Notes under the pieces: model-generated | What the model saw: the letters and a program-made list of their open reading frames with translations, nothing else | The model's database searches: none | What the model was told of the DNA's origin: nothing | Made by a program: the position numbers and the translations under genes | Assembly (NCBI GenBank): GCA_002733805.1 | Contig: NVXG01000005.1 | Span: 1 to 64,000, forward strand | Reading direction: 5' to 3' | Source: Robiginitomaculum sp. | Lineage (GTDB): Bacteria > Pseudomonadota > Alphaproteobacteria > Caulobacterales > Maricaulaceae | Length of the DNA stretch: 64,000 nucleotides | Part shown: positions 1-9,696 of the stretch, piece by piece | How the letters are laid out: each line of letters starts with the position of its first letter | Position numbering within the stretch: position 1 is the stretch's first letter

Positions 1-1
1 A

Positions 2-109
2 GTGCCCAAGCTGGATGCCCGGGGCCGCGAACTATCCCCGCATGTACTCTCATTAGGTGCAGACAATGCCCCCGGTGGCACCGGCAATGATGCTGATATT
101 TCGTCATAG
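2..109 (+). CDS. gspG: Type II secretion major pseudopilin GspG, C-terminal fragment
   Basis: This is the last 35 codons of a gene entering from the left edge, read in frame +2 and closed by TAG at 107-109. The tail contains SLGADNAPGGTGNDADISS, which matches the conserved C-terminus of GspG (LGADG.PGG.G.NADI), the calcium-binding end of the major pseudopilin. GspG builds the periplasmic pseudopilus of the type II secretion machine. The next gene is a second pseudopilin 18 bases downstream, which supports a gsp operon. Only the end is visible, so completeness cannot be judged; the first codons look less like GspG than the tail does. Confidence 0.72.
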   Translation: MPKLDARGRELSPHVLSLGADNAPGGTGNDADISS

Positions 110-127
110 GTCAGAAGGCATCAGCGC

Positions 128-559
128 ATGAATGATCGGCGCTCCGGTTTGTCCTTGCTCGAAATGCTGGTGGTGCTGGCCATCATGGGCATGATGGTTT
201 CGTTGATTGGAGCGCGGTTGGTCACTTCGGTTGAATCCACCCGGTTTTCCCGCACGGCGGACGCGGCCATTGCCGGGATCAAGATTATGCGGGTGGAGGC
301 CATGTTGGGCGGCATTGCCTACCAGATACGCGAAATCGAACCCAATTCATCGTCCGGCCAACGTTTTAACGTGCAAATCCGACGCTTTGATCTGCCGGAT
401 GGCTGGCAACATTTGGGCGACGTGATCGAAATTTCCGAAACCGGTTTTTGCAGCGGCGGTCGGGTTACCTTGAAAGGTCCATCCGGTCGGCTGGCCACCT
501 ACCAACTCGACCCGCCCCGATGCGAAGGTACAAGAATCGTCAGCGCCGCCGCAAAGTGA
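128..559 (+). CDS. gspH: Type II secretion minor pseudopilin GspH-like
   Basis: A 143-residue prepilin-like protein. The N-terminus carries a class III (type IV prepilin) signal: basic MNDRRSG, cleavage after Gly7, then LSLLEMLVVLAIMG with the invariant Glu at +5 of the mature protein, followed by a hydrophobic helix. The rest is a small globular domain with no second membrane segment and the size of GspH/GspI-type minor pseudopilins. Following gspG and the usual G-H order suggest GspH. The peptidase GspO/PilD would process it and it would sit near the pseudopilus tip. It is the last visible gene of the operon; the next gene is convergent 16 bases away. GspI is an alternative reading. Confidence 0.75.
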   Translation: MNDRRSGLSLLEMLVVLAIMGMMVSLIGARLVTSVESTRFSRTADAAIAGIKIMRVEAMLGGIAYQIREIEPNSSSGQRFNVQIRRFDLPDGWQHLGDVIEISETGFCSGGRVTLKGPSGRLATYQLDPPRCEGTRIVSAAAK

Positions 560-574
560 GCTGGTTGGCCCGCG

Positions 575-1891
575 CTAGAACCGCTCAATCCGGATCATTT
601 TCGGTTGACCCGCACAATGATCGGTTTCACTGATTTTGGTCAGTGCGGCTCGCATCCGGCTTTCCATCGTATCGTGAGAGATCATGATAAATGGTTTGAT
701 GCCATCACTGGTTTCTTCGGTTGTATTGGTTGCCGGGGAGCGCTGCAAAATACTCTCAATCGAGATATTTTCGTCGCTGAATGTCTGGGCAATAAACGCC
801 ACGGTGCCCGGTTTGTCATACAAATCCATGGCCACGTAATACCCGCCTTCGTGGGCGCGCATCGGGGCGCGAGTGTAGGGTTTTAGCTGGGTAGCGGGCA
901 GGCCATACACCGGCATTTTACTGCCCCGGGCGATATCAACAATATCGCTGATCACGCTGGAGGCGGTCGGGTGACCCCCGGCGCCTTTGCCGTGCAGTAA
1001 AATATCGTGGACAAAATCTCCGGACAAACCAACCGCATTAAATACCCCGTCCACTTCGGCAATTGGCGAGCCTTTGGGCACCAAGGTCGGGTGTACTCTT
1101 TGCTCAATGCCTTCATCGGTTTGCACCGCAACCGCCATCAGTTTGATCTTGTAGCCAAGCTCAGCCGCATTTTGAATATCCGACAGAGTAATGTCCTCAA
1201 TGCCCTCAATGAAAATGCTTTCAAAGCTGGTCTCGACGCCAAAGGCCAATGAGGTAAGGCAGGCAATTTTGTGCGCCGCATCAATCCCGCCTACGTCAAA
1301 CGACGGGTCAGTTTCAGCATATCCCAGCTCTTGGGCTGTGGCCAAAACATCGGCAAAATCCCGTCGCTCTTTGTCCATCTCGGTTAAGATATAATTGCAG
1401 GTACCATTCATGATGCCATACACCCGGGTGATATTGTTGCCAGCTAGGCTTTCACGCACCACTTTGACGATCGGAATACCGCCGGCAATGGCCGCTTCAA
1501 ATTGAAGCGAAACACCATTGGCTTCGGCCAGTTTGGCCAGCCGGGTGCCGTGATGGGCGATCATTGCCTTGTTGGCGGTGACCACGTGTTTTCCATTTCG
1601 TAAAGCCGCTTCAACCGAGTCCAGTGCCGGGCCGCTATCGCCGCCGATCAGCTCGACAAATACGTCAATTCCGTCCCATGCCGCCAACTGGCTGGCATCA
1701 TTAAACCAGCGATATCCGGACAGGTCATGACCGCCCCGGTCGGTATTTTTCGTTCGCGCACAAACCCCGGCGACGACAATATCGCGTCCTGATTGCCCGC
1801 TTAACAGCGCGCTGTTTTGTTTCAGAACATCCAGCAGTCCGGTACCTACTGTGCCCAAACCGGCAATGCCCAATCGTAATGGTGTTTGCAT
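575..1891 (-). CDS. hom: Homoserine dehydrogenase
   Basis: 438 residues. It reduces aspartate semialdehyde to homoserine with NAD(P)H, the branch step toward threonine and methionine (and so toward isoleucine). The N-terminal nucleotide-binding glycine motif GLGTVGTG lies near residues 11-18, TANKA near 105-109, and the family signature GIMNGTCNYIL near 159-169. A C-terminal ACT domain (from about residue 350) would bind an allosteric effector, usually threonine. Length and domain order are those of the stand-alone bacterial enzyme, not the aspartokinase fusion. It is transcribed away from the ilv-leu operon across a 500-base gap that also holds the ilv leader, so both amino acid loci share one regulatory interval. 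Confidence 0.96.
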   Translation of the reverse strand: MQTPLRLGIAGLGTVGTGLLDVLKQNSALLSGQSGRDIVVAGVCARTKNTDRGGHDLSGYRWFNDASQLAAWDGIDVFVELIGGDSGPALDSVEAALRNGKHVVTANKAMIAHHGTRLAKLAEANGVSLQFEAAIAGGIPIVKVVRESLAGNNITRVYGIMNGTCNYILTEMDKERRDFADVLATAQELGYAETDPSFDVGGIDAAHKIACLTSLAFGVETSFESIFIEGIEDITLSDIQNAAELGYKIKLMAVAVQTDEGIEQRVHPTLVPKGSPIAEVDGVFNAVGLSGDFVHDILLHGKGAGGHPTASSVISDIVDIARGSKMPVYGLPATQLKPYTRAPMRAHEGGYYVAMDLYDKPGTVAFIAQTFSDENISIESILQRSPATNTTEETSDGIKPFIMISHDTMESRMRAALTKISETDHCAGQPKMIRIERF

Positions 1892-2056
1892 TTTCGTTTT
1901 CCTTAGAAAAATACGTTTTTGACGCGAAGCGAGATATGACGGCGAATATGCCTACTTTCAAGCAATTTTACCGCCAAATTGGATGATTTTTCCAAGGGTG
2001 TGTGTTTTGAGGTAAAATAATTCATGCGAAAAGTTTCGCCTTTTTACAGAAAGTCC

Positions 2057-2084
2057 TTGCACAACTGATTATGCTCGGTATTAA
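2057..2084 (+). promoter_or_regulatory. Candidate sigma-70 promoter of the ilv-leu operon
   Basis: TTGCAC at 2057-2062 and TATTAA at 2079-2084 are separated by 16 bases, a reasonable -35/-10 pair. It lies about 100 bases before the leader peptide start, so the transcript would include the leader and attenuator. Assigned by eye; no start-site evidence. Confidence 0.4.
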
Positions 2085-2183
2085 ACGATAGAAATTCATC
2101 GTCGGGCGTGGTTGTAAGTGTTTGGTTTCTGTTTGGAAACCCTCTTTACCAATGATCCACCCGGCACAAGGGAAGGCCAGTTC

Positions 2184-2324
2184 GTGCAAGAAGCTACGAA
2201 TAAAATCAGCGCCAAGGTCCGTACACTGAACAGTGTGCAGAACGGCTTGCTATCGGCACTGCCCCTACTCGTCATTAACCTGATTATCGTGGTCGTCCTA
2301 TTGAGGACGGGGAGCCCGGTTTAG
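2184..2324 (+). CDS. Leader peptide of the ilv-leu operon (attenuation)
   Basis: A 46-codon reading frame starting at GTG 2184, preceded by a strong Shine-Dalgarno GGGAAGG (2170-2176) and ending TAG at 2322-2324. Near its end it contains the run LPLLVINLIIVVVLL: almost uninterrupted leucine, valine and isoleucine codons, the end products of the operon downstream. This is the classic signature of a ribosome-mediated attenuation leader. A rho-independent hairpin follows 27 bases after the stop and ilvD follows that. Ribosome stalling at the Leu/Val/Ile codons when charged tRNA is scarce should favour an antiterminator. The frame is open back to an ATG at 2118, but that start has no ribosome site and the longer peptide adds nothing. 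Confidence 0.85.
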   Translation: MQEATNKISAKVRTLNSVQNGLLSALPLLVINLIIVVVLLRTGSPV

Positions 2325-2350
2325 CTGCAAACAACATGCACCTGCCCAGC

Positions 2351-2382
2351 CCCCGCTTCCAAAAGGACGCGGGGTTTTTTTT
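2351..2382 (+). terminator. Attenuator (rho-independent terminator) before ilvD
   Basis: CCCCGC (2351-2356) pairs with GCGGGG (2369-2374); TCC/GGA inside extends the stem around an AAAA loop, and eight T residues follow (2375-2382). It sits between the leader peptide stop and ilvD, so it can only act as a conditional terminator. The segment CGGGG at 2308-2312, inside the end of the leader reading frame, can pair with CCCCG at 2351-2355. It would disrupt the terminator stem and is a plausible antiterminator arm exposed when a ribosome stalls upstream. Confidence 0.85.
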
Positions 2383-2408
2383 AAGTCAATTTCAAGGAAA
2401 TAACTTTC

Positions 2409-4094
2409 ATGTCGAACCCAAAATCAAAACGCAGTGACGCAATTGTCAAAGGCCCGGCCCATGCGCCAGCCCGCGCCATGTTGCGGGCTACTGGTTTTGA
2501 AACAAAAGATTTCGACGCGCCGATCATTGGTCTGGTCAATACGTGGACCACGGTTACGCCGTGCAACATGCATCTGGACAAACTGGCTGAGCCGGTTCGG
2601 AGCGGCATAGAGCAAGCCGGTGCCCGGGCGGTGGATTTCAACACCATCGTGATCTCGGACGGGATCACCATGGGTGCAGAAGGCATGCGCGCCTCGCTGA
2701 TCTCGCGCGAAGTCATTGCCGATTCGATTGAGCTGGCGGTGCGCGGTCATTCGCTGGACGGGGTGATCGTTCTGGTCGGCTGTGACAAAACCATTCCCGC
2801 CGCCGCGATGGCTTTGGCTCGCATGGATATTCCAGGTCTGATCTTGTATGGCGGCTCGATCATGCCCGGTGAGCGCAATGGGGAGGCTTTGTCGATCCAA
2901 GATGTGTTCGAAGCGGTTGGTGCCGAGGCTGCCGGGAATATGACTGAGCAGGAATTGGGCGAAATTGAACGGGCTGCCTGTCCCGGTGCCGGGGCATGTG
3001 GTGGCCAGTTCACGGCCAATACCATGGCCATGGCGATGAGCATGTTGGGCCTGTCCCCGATGGGGGCTAATGACATCCCGGCGATCCATCCGGACAAAAA
3101 TGCCGCTGCTGCTGCGTGCGGGCAGCGGATTGTCGAGCTGGTGCGCGATGACGTTTGCGCCCGTCAATTTGTTTCGCGCCAGTCAATCGAAAATGCGGCC
3201 CTTGCGGCATCAGCCTCTGGCGGATCGACCAATGCCATTTTGCACCTGTTGGCCATTGCCCACGAAGCCGGCGTTGAATTTGATCTGGAAGCCTTTCATG
3301 AGGTGGCGCAGCGCGCGCCGGTCATTGCTGATCTGAAACCCAGCGGGCGGTTCTTAGCCAATGATTTGTTTCTGGCTGGTGGGACGCGATTGTTTGCCTC
3401 CAAATTACGTGCGGCCGGATTGTTGTCGGACACCCCGACGGTAAGCGGCAATTCCTTGTTTGCTGAGCTGGATAAAACAAACGAAACACCGGATCAGCAA
3501 GTGGTGCGCGACGTTGCCAACCCGATCAAACAAAGTGGCGGCTATCGTATTTTGTACGGCGACCTAGCCCCTGACGGCGCGGTGCTGAAAGTATCGGGCG
3601 AAGCCGATGCGGTATTTGAAGGTCCGGCCCGGGTGTTCGAGAGCGAAGAAGATTGCTTTGCTGTCGTGCAACAGAGCGGCATCAAAGCGGGGGATGTGGT
3701 CATCATCCGCAATGAAGGCCCAAAGGGTGGTCCCGGCATGCGTGAGATGCTGGCGGTCACGGCGGCCCTGGTCGGACAAGGTATTATCGACGATGTGGCC
3801 TTTATCACTGACGGTCGTTTTTCCGGTGCCAGCAAAGGTTTCGTAATCGGCCACACCTCACCAGAAGCCGCAGCAGGCGGCCCGTTAGCTTTGGTTAAAA
3901 ACGGTGATCTCATTCGCATTGACAGCAAAGCGCGCCGTATCGACACCGACGCAGATCTAGAGGCCCGCCGGGCCAATTGGCAACAACCAAAACGCAAGCC
4001 TTATGGCGGCGTGTTTGACAAATATGCACACCTCGTTTCCTCGGCCTCAAAAGGGGCCGTAACCACCATTCATTCAACGGAGAAGTTTCAATGA
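2409..4094 (+). CDS. ilvD: Dihydroxy-acid dehydratase
   Basis: 561 residues. It dehydrates 2,3-dihydroxy-isovalerate and -methylvalerate to the 2-oxo acids, the third common step of valine and isoleucine synthesis. The three cysteines expected to hold the iron-sulfur cluster are present: Cys52 in TPCNMHL, Cys125 in GCDKTIP and Cys197 in [10 protein letters not shown], the pattern of the IlvD [2Fe-2S] type. Length is normal. The start is supported by AAGGAAA about ten bases upstream. It is the first structural gene behind the attenuator and overlaps ilvC by four bases (ATGA), so the two should be translationally coupled. Confidence 0.97.
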   Translation: MSNPKSKRSDAIVKGPAHAPARAMLRATGFETKDFDAPIIGLVNTWTTVTPCNMHLDKLAEPVRSGIEQAGARAVDFNTIVISDGITMGAEGMRASLISREVIADSIELAVRGHSLDGVIVLVGCDKTIPAAAMALARMDIPGLILYGGSIMPGERNGEALSIQDVFEAVGAEAAGNMTEQELGEIERAACPGAGACGGQFTANTMAMAMSMLGLSPMGANDIPAIHPDKNAAAAACGQRIVELVRDDVCARQFVSRQSIENAALAASASGGSTNAILHLLAIAHEAGVEFDLEAFHEVAQRAPVIADLKPSGRFLANDLFLAGGTRLFASKLRAAGLLSDTPTVSGNSLFAELDKTNETPDQQVVRDVANPIKQSGGYRILYGDLAPDGAVLKVSGEADAVFEGPARVFESEEDCFAVVQQSGIKAGDVVIIRNEGPKGGPGMREMLAVTAALVGQGIIDDVAFITDGRFSGASKGFVIGHTSPEAAAGGPLALVKNGDLIRIDSKARRIDTDADLEARRANWQQPKRKPYGGVFDKYAHLVSSASKGAVTTIHSTEKFQ

Positions 4095-5074
4095 GCGTAC
4101 AATCCAGCCGCGAGGCCAAAATTGCCATTATCGGATATGGCAGTCAGGGTCGGGCCCATGCCTTAAATTTACGTGATAGCGGCTTTGATGTCGTGGTTGG
4201 CGTTCGGACAGGCGGCACCGGCCACAAACGGGCCACTGCTGACGGCTTGACCACGGCCAGCCCGGCAGATGCCACCAAGCAAGCCAGCTTGATCGCCATG
4301 CTGACCCCAGACCTCAGCCATGAGGAAATTTTCCGCGATAGTATTGCGCCCAATTTGTCGGCCGATGCTGCCCTGTTGTTTGCCCATGGTTTTACCATCC
4401 ATTATGGCCGGGTTGTTCCGCCCAAAGAGATCGACGTTATTTTGGTTGCCCCCAAAGGTCCGGGTGATCTGGTGCGCCGGGAATATGAACGGGGTCGCGG
4501 CGTGCCTTGTTTGTACGCAGTACATCAAGACGCAACCGGCAAAGCCAGCGCCCGCGCTCAAGCCTATGCCCAAGGCATTGGCGGGGCCGAAGCTGGGTCT
4601 ATTGAGACCAGTTTTGCCGAAGAAACTGAAACCGATCTGTTTGGCGAACAAGCCGTCTTGTGCGGCGGAACTACCGAGCTGGTCTTGGCCGGGTTCGAAA
4701 CCCTAGTCGAAGCCGGATACAACCCGGAAGTTGCCTATTTTGAGTGTATGCACGAGCTGAAACTGATCGTTGATCTACTTTACGAGGGCGGTCTGGCCAA
4801 AATGCATGAATTTATTTCTGAAACGGCGATCTATGGCGATCTGGTCTCCGGTCCTAAAATCATCAATGCCGAAACCAAACAACGAATGCGCGAAGTTCTG
4901 GAAAATATTCAGAACGGCAATTTCGCCCGCGACTGGATTGCGGAAAATGAAGCTGGCCAGCCGCGCTACAAAGCCATGTTGAAGAAAGATCTGGAGCACC
5001 CGATTGAAACGGTCGGGGCCAAACTTCGCGGCAACATGCCGTGGCTACAGCCCGGCGCAAATTCTACCAAATAA
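4091..5074 (+). CDS. ilvC: Ketol-acid reductoisomerase (class I)
   Basis: 327 residues, the short class I form. It isomerises and reduces acetolactate and acetohydroxybutyrate with NAD(P)H and magnesium. The Rossmann motif GYGSQG is at residues 15-20. The all-helical C-terminal domain contains the metal-binding run [14 protein letters not shown] typical of the family. It starts inside the ilvD stop (ATGA) and is followed by a 49-base gap before ilvB. Confidence 0.96.
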   Translation: MSVQSSREAKIAIIGYGSQGRAHALNLRDSGFDVVVGVRTGGTGHKRATADGLTTASPADATKQASLIAMLTPDLSHEEIFRDSIAPNLSADAALLFAHGFTIHYGRVVPPKEIDVILVAPKGPGDLVRREYERGRGVPCLYAVHQDATGKASARAQAYAQGIGGAEAGSIETSFAEETETDLFGEQAVLCGGTTELVLAGFETLVEAGYNPEVAYFECMHELKLIVDLLYEGGLAKMHEFISETAIYGDLVSGPKIINAETKQRMREVLENIQNGNFARDWIAENEAGQPRYKAMLKKDLEHPIETVGAKLRGNMPWLQPGANSTK

Positions 5075-5123
5075 TTTTCCACACCAAAAACCAAATAAAA
5101 AAGCCAAATAAAGAGAAAGTCCC

Positions 5124-6827
5124 ATGAACGCGATCCCAAGTCCTGCACAGGCCGAAGACACACCAAGAACAGCACAAGCACCAACTGGTGCCGAGCTGGT
5201 CGTCTCGTCGCTACGGGATCAGGGCGTGGAAATGGTGTTTGGCTATCCCGGCGGCACGATCATGCCTTTGTATGACGCTCTGCCGGGTTCCGGCCTGAAG
5301 CACATTTTAGTGCGCCACGAACAGGCCGCTGCTTTTGCAGCGGATAGTTATGCCCGCGCCACCGGCAAAGCCGGGGTTTGCATTGCCACTTCTGGGCCGG
5401 GCGCAACCAATTTACTGACCGGGATCGCCAATGCGTATATGGATTCCATCCCGATGGTGGCAATCACCGGACAGGTTCCAACCTCGGTGATGGGCACTGA
5501 TGCCTTTCAAGAAATTGATATTTTCGGCATGAGCCTGCCGGTGGTCAAACACAGCTTTTTAGTGCGGGACGCAGCGGATATCCCCAACATCATTGCCAAA
5601 GCCTTTGCCATCGCCACATCAGGTCGTCCGGGGCCGGTTTTAATTGATTTGCCAAAAGACATTGCCCAGACCCGGGTTGCTGCTCCGAACCCAGTAAATG
5701 TCACGCCGCAAAAAATAAAAAATCCTGATCCGATTGCCATTGCTCGGGCGGAAACCATGCTGGAATGCGCTCGTCGTCCGGTGCTTTATATCGGAGCCGG
5801 AGTGAATAAAGCTGGTGCGGTAAATGCCCTGCGCCGGTTCAATGCCAAAGCTAAAATCCCGGCGGTTTCCACCTTGACCGGTCTGGGGACTTTGCCGACC
5901 GACGATGAAAATTTTTATGGCATGTTGGGCATGCACGGCTCCAAACCAGCCAATTTATTGGTGCAAGAAGCCGATTTGCTGCTGGTTTGCGGTGCGCGGT
6001 TTGATGACCGGGCCACTGGCAAGGTGGATAGTTTTGCACCCGATGCCAAAATCATCCATCTGGATTGTGATCCGGCTGAAATTGGTAAAATCCGACATGC
6101 GGATGCCGCAGTTCCCGGTAACCTAAAAAAAGCCATTGAAAGCTTGGCGGTGGGCGCACTTGATATTGCCGCTTGGCGGTCCAAAGCCAGCCAGCTTCGC
6201 AAACAGCACAAGTTTAGCTATGACGCGCCGGGTTCGGGTATTTTTGCACCGGCCTTTCTGGATCAGCTTTCCCGTGCCGCCGGAGACAAATTTGTCGCGG
6301 CTTGTGATGTGGGCCAACACCAGATGTGGGTGGCGCAACATTGCCGCTTTTCACGGCCCGAGGCCCATCTGACCAGCGGCGGTCTGGGTGCGATGGGCTA
6401 TGGTATTCCAGCCGGGATAGGGGCCAAACTGGCTCACCCAGAAGATTGCGTGGTGACGGTGACCGGTGATGGTTCCATCATGATGAACATTCAGGAACTG
6501 GCCACCATGCGCCGCTATGGAGTGGCCTTGAAAATTGTTCTGTTCGACAACTCAACTTTGGGTCTGGTGCGCCAATGGCAAGAGCTGTTCTACGACGGAA
6601 ATTTCAGCGAGGTTGATCTGTATGACAACCCGGATTTTGCCGAAGTGGCCCGCAGCTTTGGCATTGAGGCGTTTACGGTTTCGCGCCGCGAACAGACCGG
6701 CCCGGCCATTGAACGGTTGCTGGCCACGCCCGGACCGGTGCTGGCCCATGTTTGTATTGATTCGCGTGAAAACGTTTGGCCGCTGGTGCCGCCCGGTAAG
6801 TCCAATGCTGAAATGATGGAGCGCTAG
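5124..6827 (+). CDS. ilvB: Acetolactate synthase, large catalytic subunit
   Basis: 567 residues. A thiamine diphosphate enzyme condensing pyruvate with pyruvate or 2-oxobutyrate, the first committed step of valine, leucine and isoleucine synthesis. The catalytic Glu66 lies in RHEQAAAFAADSYARATG, the diphosphate-binding motif GDGS...N is near residue 448, and the central FAD-binding domain has the usual spacing. A short charged N-terminal extension (about 20 residues) precedes the catalytic domain. The small subunit starts at the very next base after the stop. That subunit is an IlvM-like single ACT domain, so the pair resembles the IlvGM isoenzyme more than IlvIH. IlvG or IlvI would be equally fair names. 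Confidence 0.95.
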   Translation: MNAIPSPAQAEDTPRTAQAPTGAELVVSSLRDQGVEMVFGYPGGTIMPLYDALPGSGLKHILVRHEQAAAFAADSYARATGKAGVCIATSGPGATNLLTGIANAYMDSIPMVAITGQVPTSVMGTDAFQEIDIFGMSLPVVKHSFLVRDAADIPNIIAKAFAIATSGRPGPVLIDLPKDIAQTRVAAPNPVNVTPQKIKNPDPIAIARAETMLECARRPVLYIGAGVNKAGAVNALRRFNAKAKIPAVSTLTGLGTLPTDDENFYGMLGMHGSKPANLLVQEADLLLVCGARFDDRATGKVDSFAPDAKIIHLDCDPAEIGKIRHADAAVPGNLKKAIESLAVGALDIAAWRSKASQLRKQHKFSYDAPGSGIFAPAFLDQLSRAAGDKFVAACDVGQHQMWVAQHCRFSRPEAHLTSGGLGAMGYGIPAGIGAKLAHPEDCVVTVTGDGSIMMNIQELATMRRYGVALKIVLFDNSTLGLVRQWQELFYDGNFSEVDLYDNPDFAEVARSFGIEAFTVSRREQTGPAIERLLATPGPVLAHVCIDSRENVWPLVPPGKSNAEMMER

Positions 6828-7094
6828 ATGACCGTGCAAACCCTGCATATTGAATTTGAGCCAAGTGAAGGCGCTTTACTGCGCCTGATCGGGTTGATTG
6901 AACGCCGTGGCTATGACGTGGCCAGCTTACATTTACCGTCCAGCGCGGGGGGAGATGTAAATCTGGATTTAGGTGTGCGTCCGCGCGACGACAATCGCGA
7001 CATCAGTATTTTACAACGACAAATTCGCCGTTTGATCGGCGTGCGTCGGGTATTGGGTGAACTTGAAATTCAACAACAGAAAAATGGAGGATAA
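6828..7094 (+). CDS. ilvM: Acetolactate synthase small subunit, IlvM-like
   Basis: 88 residues, one ACT domain only, about the size of enterobacterial IlvM and far shorter than the roughly 160-residue IlvH. Visible ACT features are LHIEFEPSEGALLRLIGLIERRGYDV followed by a second beta-alpha-beta unit ending VRRVLGELEI. It should stabilise and regulate the large subunit encoded immediately upstream. A single-ACT subunit often gives an enzyme with little valine feedback, but that cannot be read from the sequence. The start directly abuts the ilvB stop, and the end overlaps the ribosome site of leuA. Confidence 0.85.
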   Translation: MTVQTLHIEFEPSEGALLRLIGLIERRGYDVASLHLPSSAGGDVNLDLGVRPRDDNRDISILQRQIRRLIGVRRVLGELEIQQQKNGG

Positions 7095-7095
7095 A

Positions 7096-8703
7096 ATGGC
7101 AAACAACCCATCAAATGAAAGCGCAAGTCGGAAAATTGCTTTTTTTGACACCACTTTGCGAGACGGCGAACAGGCACCGGGTTTTTCAATGTCAGCCGAA
7201 GAAAAACTGATTATGGCCGGTGCCTTGTGTGACCTGGGCGTCGATGTGATCGAGGCGGGCTTTGCCGCTGCCTCTGTCGGCGATGCCGAGGCCGTCAAGC
7301 GAATTGCCACCGAGATCAGTGGCCCAACCATTTGCAGCCTGTCACGGGCTGGCGACGGCGATTTGCACAAAGCCAGTGAAGCTTTGAAACCGGCTAAACG
7401 CAGCCGCATCCATATCTTTTTGGGCACCAGCCCGATCCATCGCAAAGCCAAACTGAACATGACCAAGGCCCAAGTGTTGGCCGCGACCGAGCGTTCGGTC
7501 AAACTGGCCACCACCTTGTGTGACGAGGTTGAATTTTCGGCCGAAGATGCCATTCGAACCGAACGGGACTTTCTGGTCGAGGCACTGGAATGTGCGGCGC
7601 GGGCCGGGGCAACGGTTTTGAACGTGCCCGATACGGTCGGTTATGCCACACCGGACGAAATTTATGACCTGTTCCGGTTTCTGATCAAAAATGTCGGTGG
7701 AGCGGAAAATGCAATTTTCAGCACGCATTGCCACAATGATCTGGGCATGGCGGTGGCCAATTCACTGGCGGCGGTACGGGCCGGAGCCAGCCAGATCGAA
7801 GGGGCGATTAATGGCATTGGCGAGCGAGCAGGTAATTGCGCGCTGGAAGAAGCCATGATGGTACTGACCACCCGGCGCGATGCGTTTGATGTCTCAATTG
7901 ACGTCGACACCACCAAGATCATTGCAGCCAGTCGGATGCTGGCCAAGATCACCGGCAATCCAGTGCCCCGGAACAAGGCCATTGTCGGGCGCAATGCGTT
8001 TGCCCACGAAGCCGGTATCCACCAGCACGGTGTTTTGAATGACCGACGGACCTATGAGATTATGCGTCCCGAAGATATTGGCTTAACTGGCAATTCTCTG
8101 ATTTTGGGCAAGCACAGCGGCAAGCACGCCTTGGCGGCCCGCGCCAAGGAATTGGGCTTTGAGATTGAAGAAAGTCGCATGGGCGCAGTCTTTACTTCAT
8201 TTAAGGCGATGGCCGATGAGTTTGGTGAAATTGCTGACGCGCAATTGATTGAACTGATCTCTGGTGTCACCGGCACAATTAGCGAAGTCTGGCGTTTGAC
8301 GCGGGTTGAAATGCGTGCCGCCTATGGTGGCAATGCGGAACCCTTTGCCCGGGTTGAACTGGAACACCCGTCTCGGGGCACGGTCACCGATATTGCCACC
8401 GGTGAGGGGCCAATTCACGCGGCCTTTAATGCGGTGCAGCACATTACTGGTCTGGTCGCAACGGTCGAGGAATTGGAAATTAATCATGTGGGGGCCACCG
8501 GCCGCACCGATTGCATTGCTGATATTGTCTTGAAGATTGATGGCGAACGGTATGTCGGTCGCTCGCGAACCAGAGATGTTATCCCGGCCGGGGTCGAGGC
8601 CTATGTTGATGCGATCAATCGGGCCATTGCGGCCTTAAATCTGGATGCCTTTGGTCGTGAAAAGCCACAATTGGCTGCAGCTAAATCCAAAGACGCGGCC
8701 TGA
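7096..8703 (+). CDS. leuA: 2-isopropylmalate synthase
   Basis: 535 residues from ATG 7096, chosen because GGAGG at 7086-7090 sits five bases upstream; the open frame extends farther but overlaps ilvM without a ribosome site. It condenses acetyl-CoA with 2-oxoisovalerate, the entry to leucine synthesis. The catalytic TIM barrel begins with FFDTTLRDGEQAPGFSM near residues 17-33, and the metal-binding HCHNDLG is near residue 210. The C-terminal third is the LeuA regulatory domain for leucine feedback. The length is that of the long, LeuA-type enzyme. Confidence 0.96.
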   Translation: MANNPSNESASRKIAFFDTTLRDGEQAPGFSMSAEEKLIMAGALCDLGVDVIEAGFAAASVGDAEAVKRIATEISGPTICSLSRAGDGDLHKASEALKPAKRSRIHIFLGTSPIHRKAKLNMTKAQVLAATERSVKLATTLCDEVEFSAEDAIRTERDFLVEALECAARAGATVLNVPDTVGYATPDEIYDLFRFLIKNVGGAENAIFSTHCHNDLGMAVANSLAAVRAGASQIEGAINGIGERAGNCALEEAMMVLTTRRDAFDVSIDVDTTKIIAASRMLAKITGNPVPRNKAIVGRNAFAHEAGIHQHGVLNDRRTYEIMRPEDIGLTGNSLILGKHSGKHALAARAKELGFEIEESRMGAVFTSFKAMADEFGEIADAQLIELISGVTGTISEVWRLTRVEMRAAYGGNAEPFARVELEHPSRGTVTDIATGEGPIHAAFNAVQHITGLVATVEELEINHVGATGRTDCIADIVLKIDGERYVGRSRTRDVIPAGVEAYVDAINRAIAALNLDAFGREKPQLAAAKSKDAA

Positions 8704-8724
8704 CGGCGTGAGGGGGAGAATGGT

Positions 8725-9696
8725 ATGAGTATTTCAGAAGCAAAATTGATCTGGCGGGATGGGGAATTGGTTCCTTGGGCTGAGGCCACGACCCATGTTT
8801 TAAGCCATGGCCTGCATTATGGCACTTCGATGTTTGAGGGTATTCGGGTCTATGACACACCGAACGGTCCTTGTGGGTTTCGTCTTGCAGATCATGTGGC
8901 GCGGTTGTTTGCCTCGGCGCAGATTTATGCGATGGAAATTCCATATTCGCATCAAGAATTGGTCGAAGCTTGCCATGAGACGGTTCAGGCCAATGATTTG
9001 TCCAGTGCTTATTTGCGACCCATCGCGTTTTACGGCTATGGCGAAATCGGCGTTGCACCCGGACCTGCTGCGCCGGTCAATGTGGCCATTGCGGCCTTTC
9101 CATGGGGTGCGTATCTGGGCGAAGAGGGTCGGGCCAATGGCGTAGACGTTTGTGTGTCTTCGTGGCGCAGGCCCGCGCCTGGCACCATTCCGATGGCGGC
9201 TAAGGCCGCTGGGAATTACCTGTCGGGATTTCTGATCTCACGCGAAGCCAAGCGCAATGGCTATGCCGAAGGGATCGCTTTGGATGTGGACGGTCGCTTG
9301 TCAGAAGGTGCAGGTGAAAACCTGTTTATCGTTCGCGATGGCATGTTGCTGACTCCACCGGCATCGGCTTCCATTTTGAGCGGCATTACCCGCGATAGTG
9401 TGATTAAACTGGCGGCGCAAATGGGTATCAAAACTCGCGAAGAAGCCTTGCCGCGCGAAATCCTCTATGTGGCCGATGAGTTGTTCTTTACCGGCACTGC
9501 GGCAGAGATCACCCCGATCCGCTCGGTAGATGGCCGGGCAACCAAAGCCAATGGTTGCGGCCCGATTACCAAAGCCTTGCAAGACCGGTTCTTTGGCTTG
9601 TTTACCGGCAAAACTGCCGATGTTGAAAATTGGCTGGAGCCGATCAGCCAAACCACCAGACAGGAGAAAGACAATGTCGTCAAAGTCGCTGTTTGA
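8725..9696 (+). CDS. ilvE: Branched-chain amino acid aminotransferase
   Basis: 323 residues, fold-type IV PLP enzyme. It transaminates the 2-oxo acids made by the operon to valine, leucine and isoleucine with glutamate. The PLP lysine is expected in [13 protein letters not shown] near residue 158, and [20 protein letters not shown] follows in the family order. The upstream GGGGGAG at 8711-8717 supports the start. The 3' end overlaps leuC by 23 bases. Its placement between leuA and leuC puts the last shared transamination step under the same attenuator. Confidence 0.94.
   Translation: MSISEAKLIWRDGELVPWAEATTHVLSHGLHYGTSMFEGIRVYDTPNGPCGFRLADHVARLFASAQIYAMEIPYSHQELVEACHETVQANDLSSAYLRPIAFYGYGEIGVAPGPAAPVNVAIAAFPWGAYLGEEGRANGVDVCVSSWRRPAPGTIPMAAKAAGNYLSGFLISREAKRNGYAEGIALDVDGRLSEGAGENLFIVRDGMLLTPPASASILSGITRDSVIKLAAQMGIKTREEALPREILYVADELFFTGTAAEITPIRSVDGRATKANGCGPITKALQDRFFGLFTGKTADVENWLEPISQTTRQEKDNVVKVAV

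Noticed and set aside
2118..2183. Upstream ATG extension of the leader peptide
   Set aside because: No ribosome site; GTG 2184 has a strong one, and the control codons are all at the 3' end in either case.
9530..9673. N-terminal extension of leuC
   Set aside because: Lies entirely inside ilvE in another frame; ATG 9674 has an AGGAG site and the family start.
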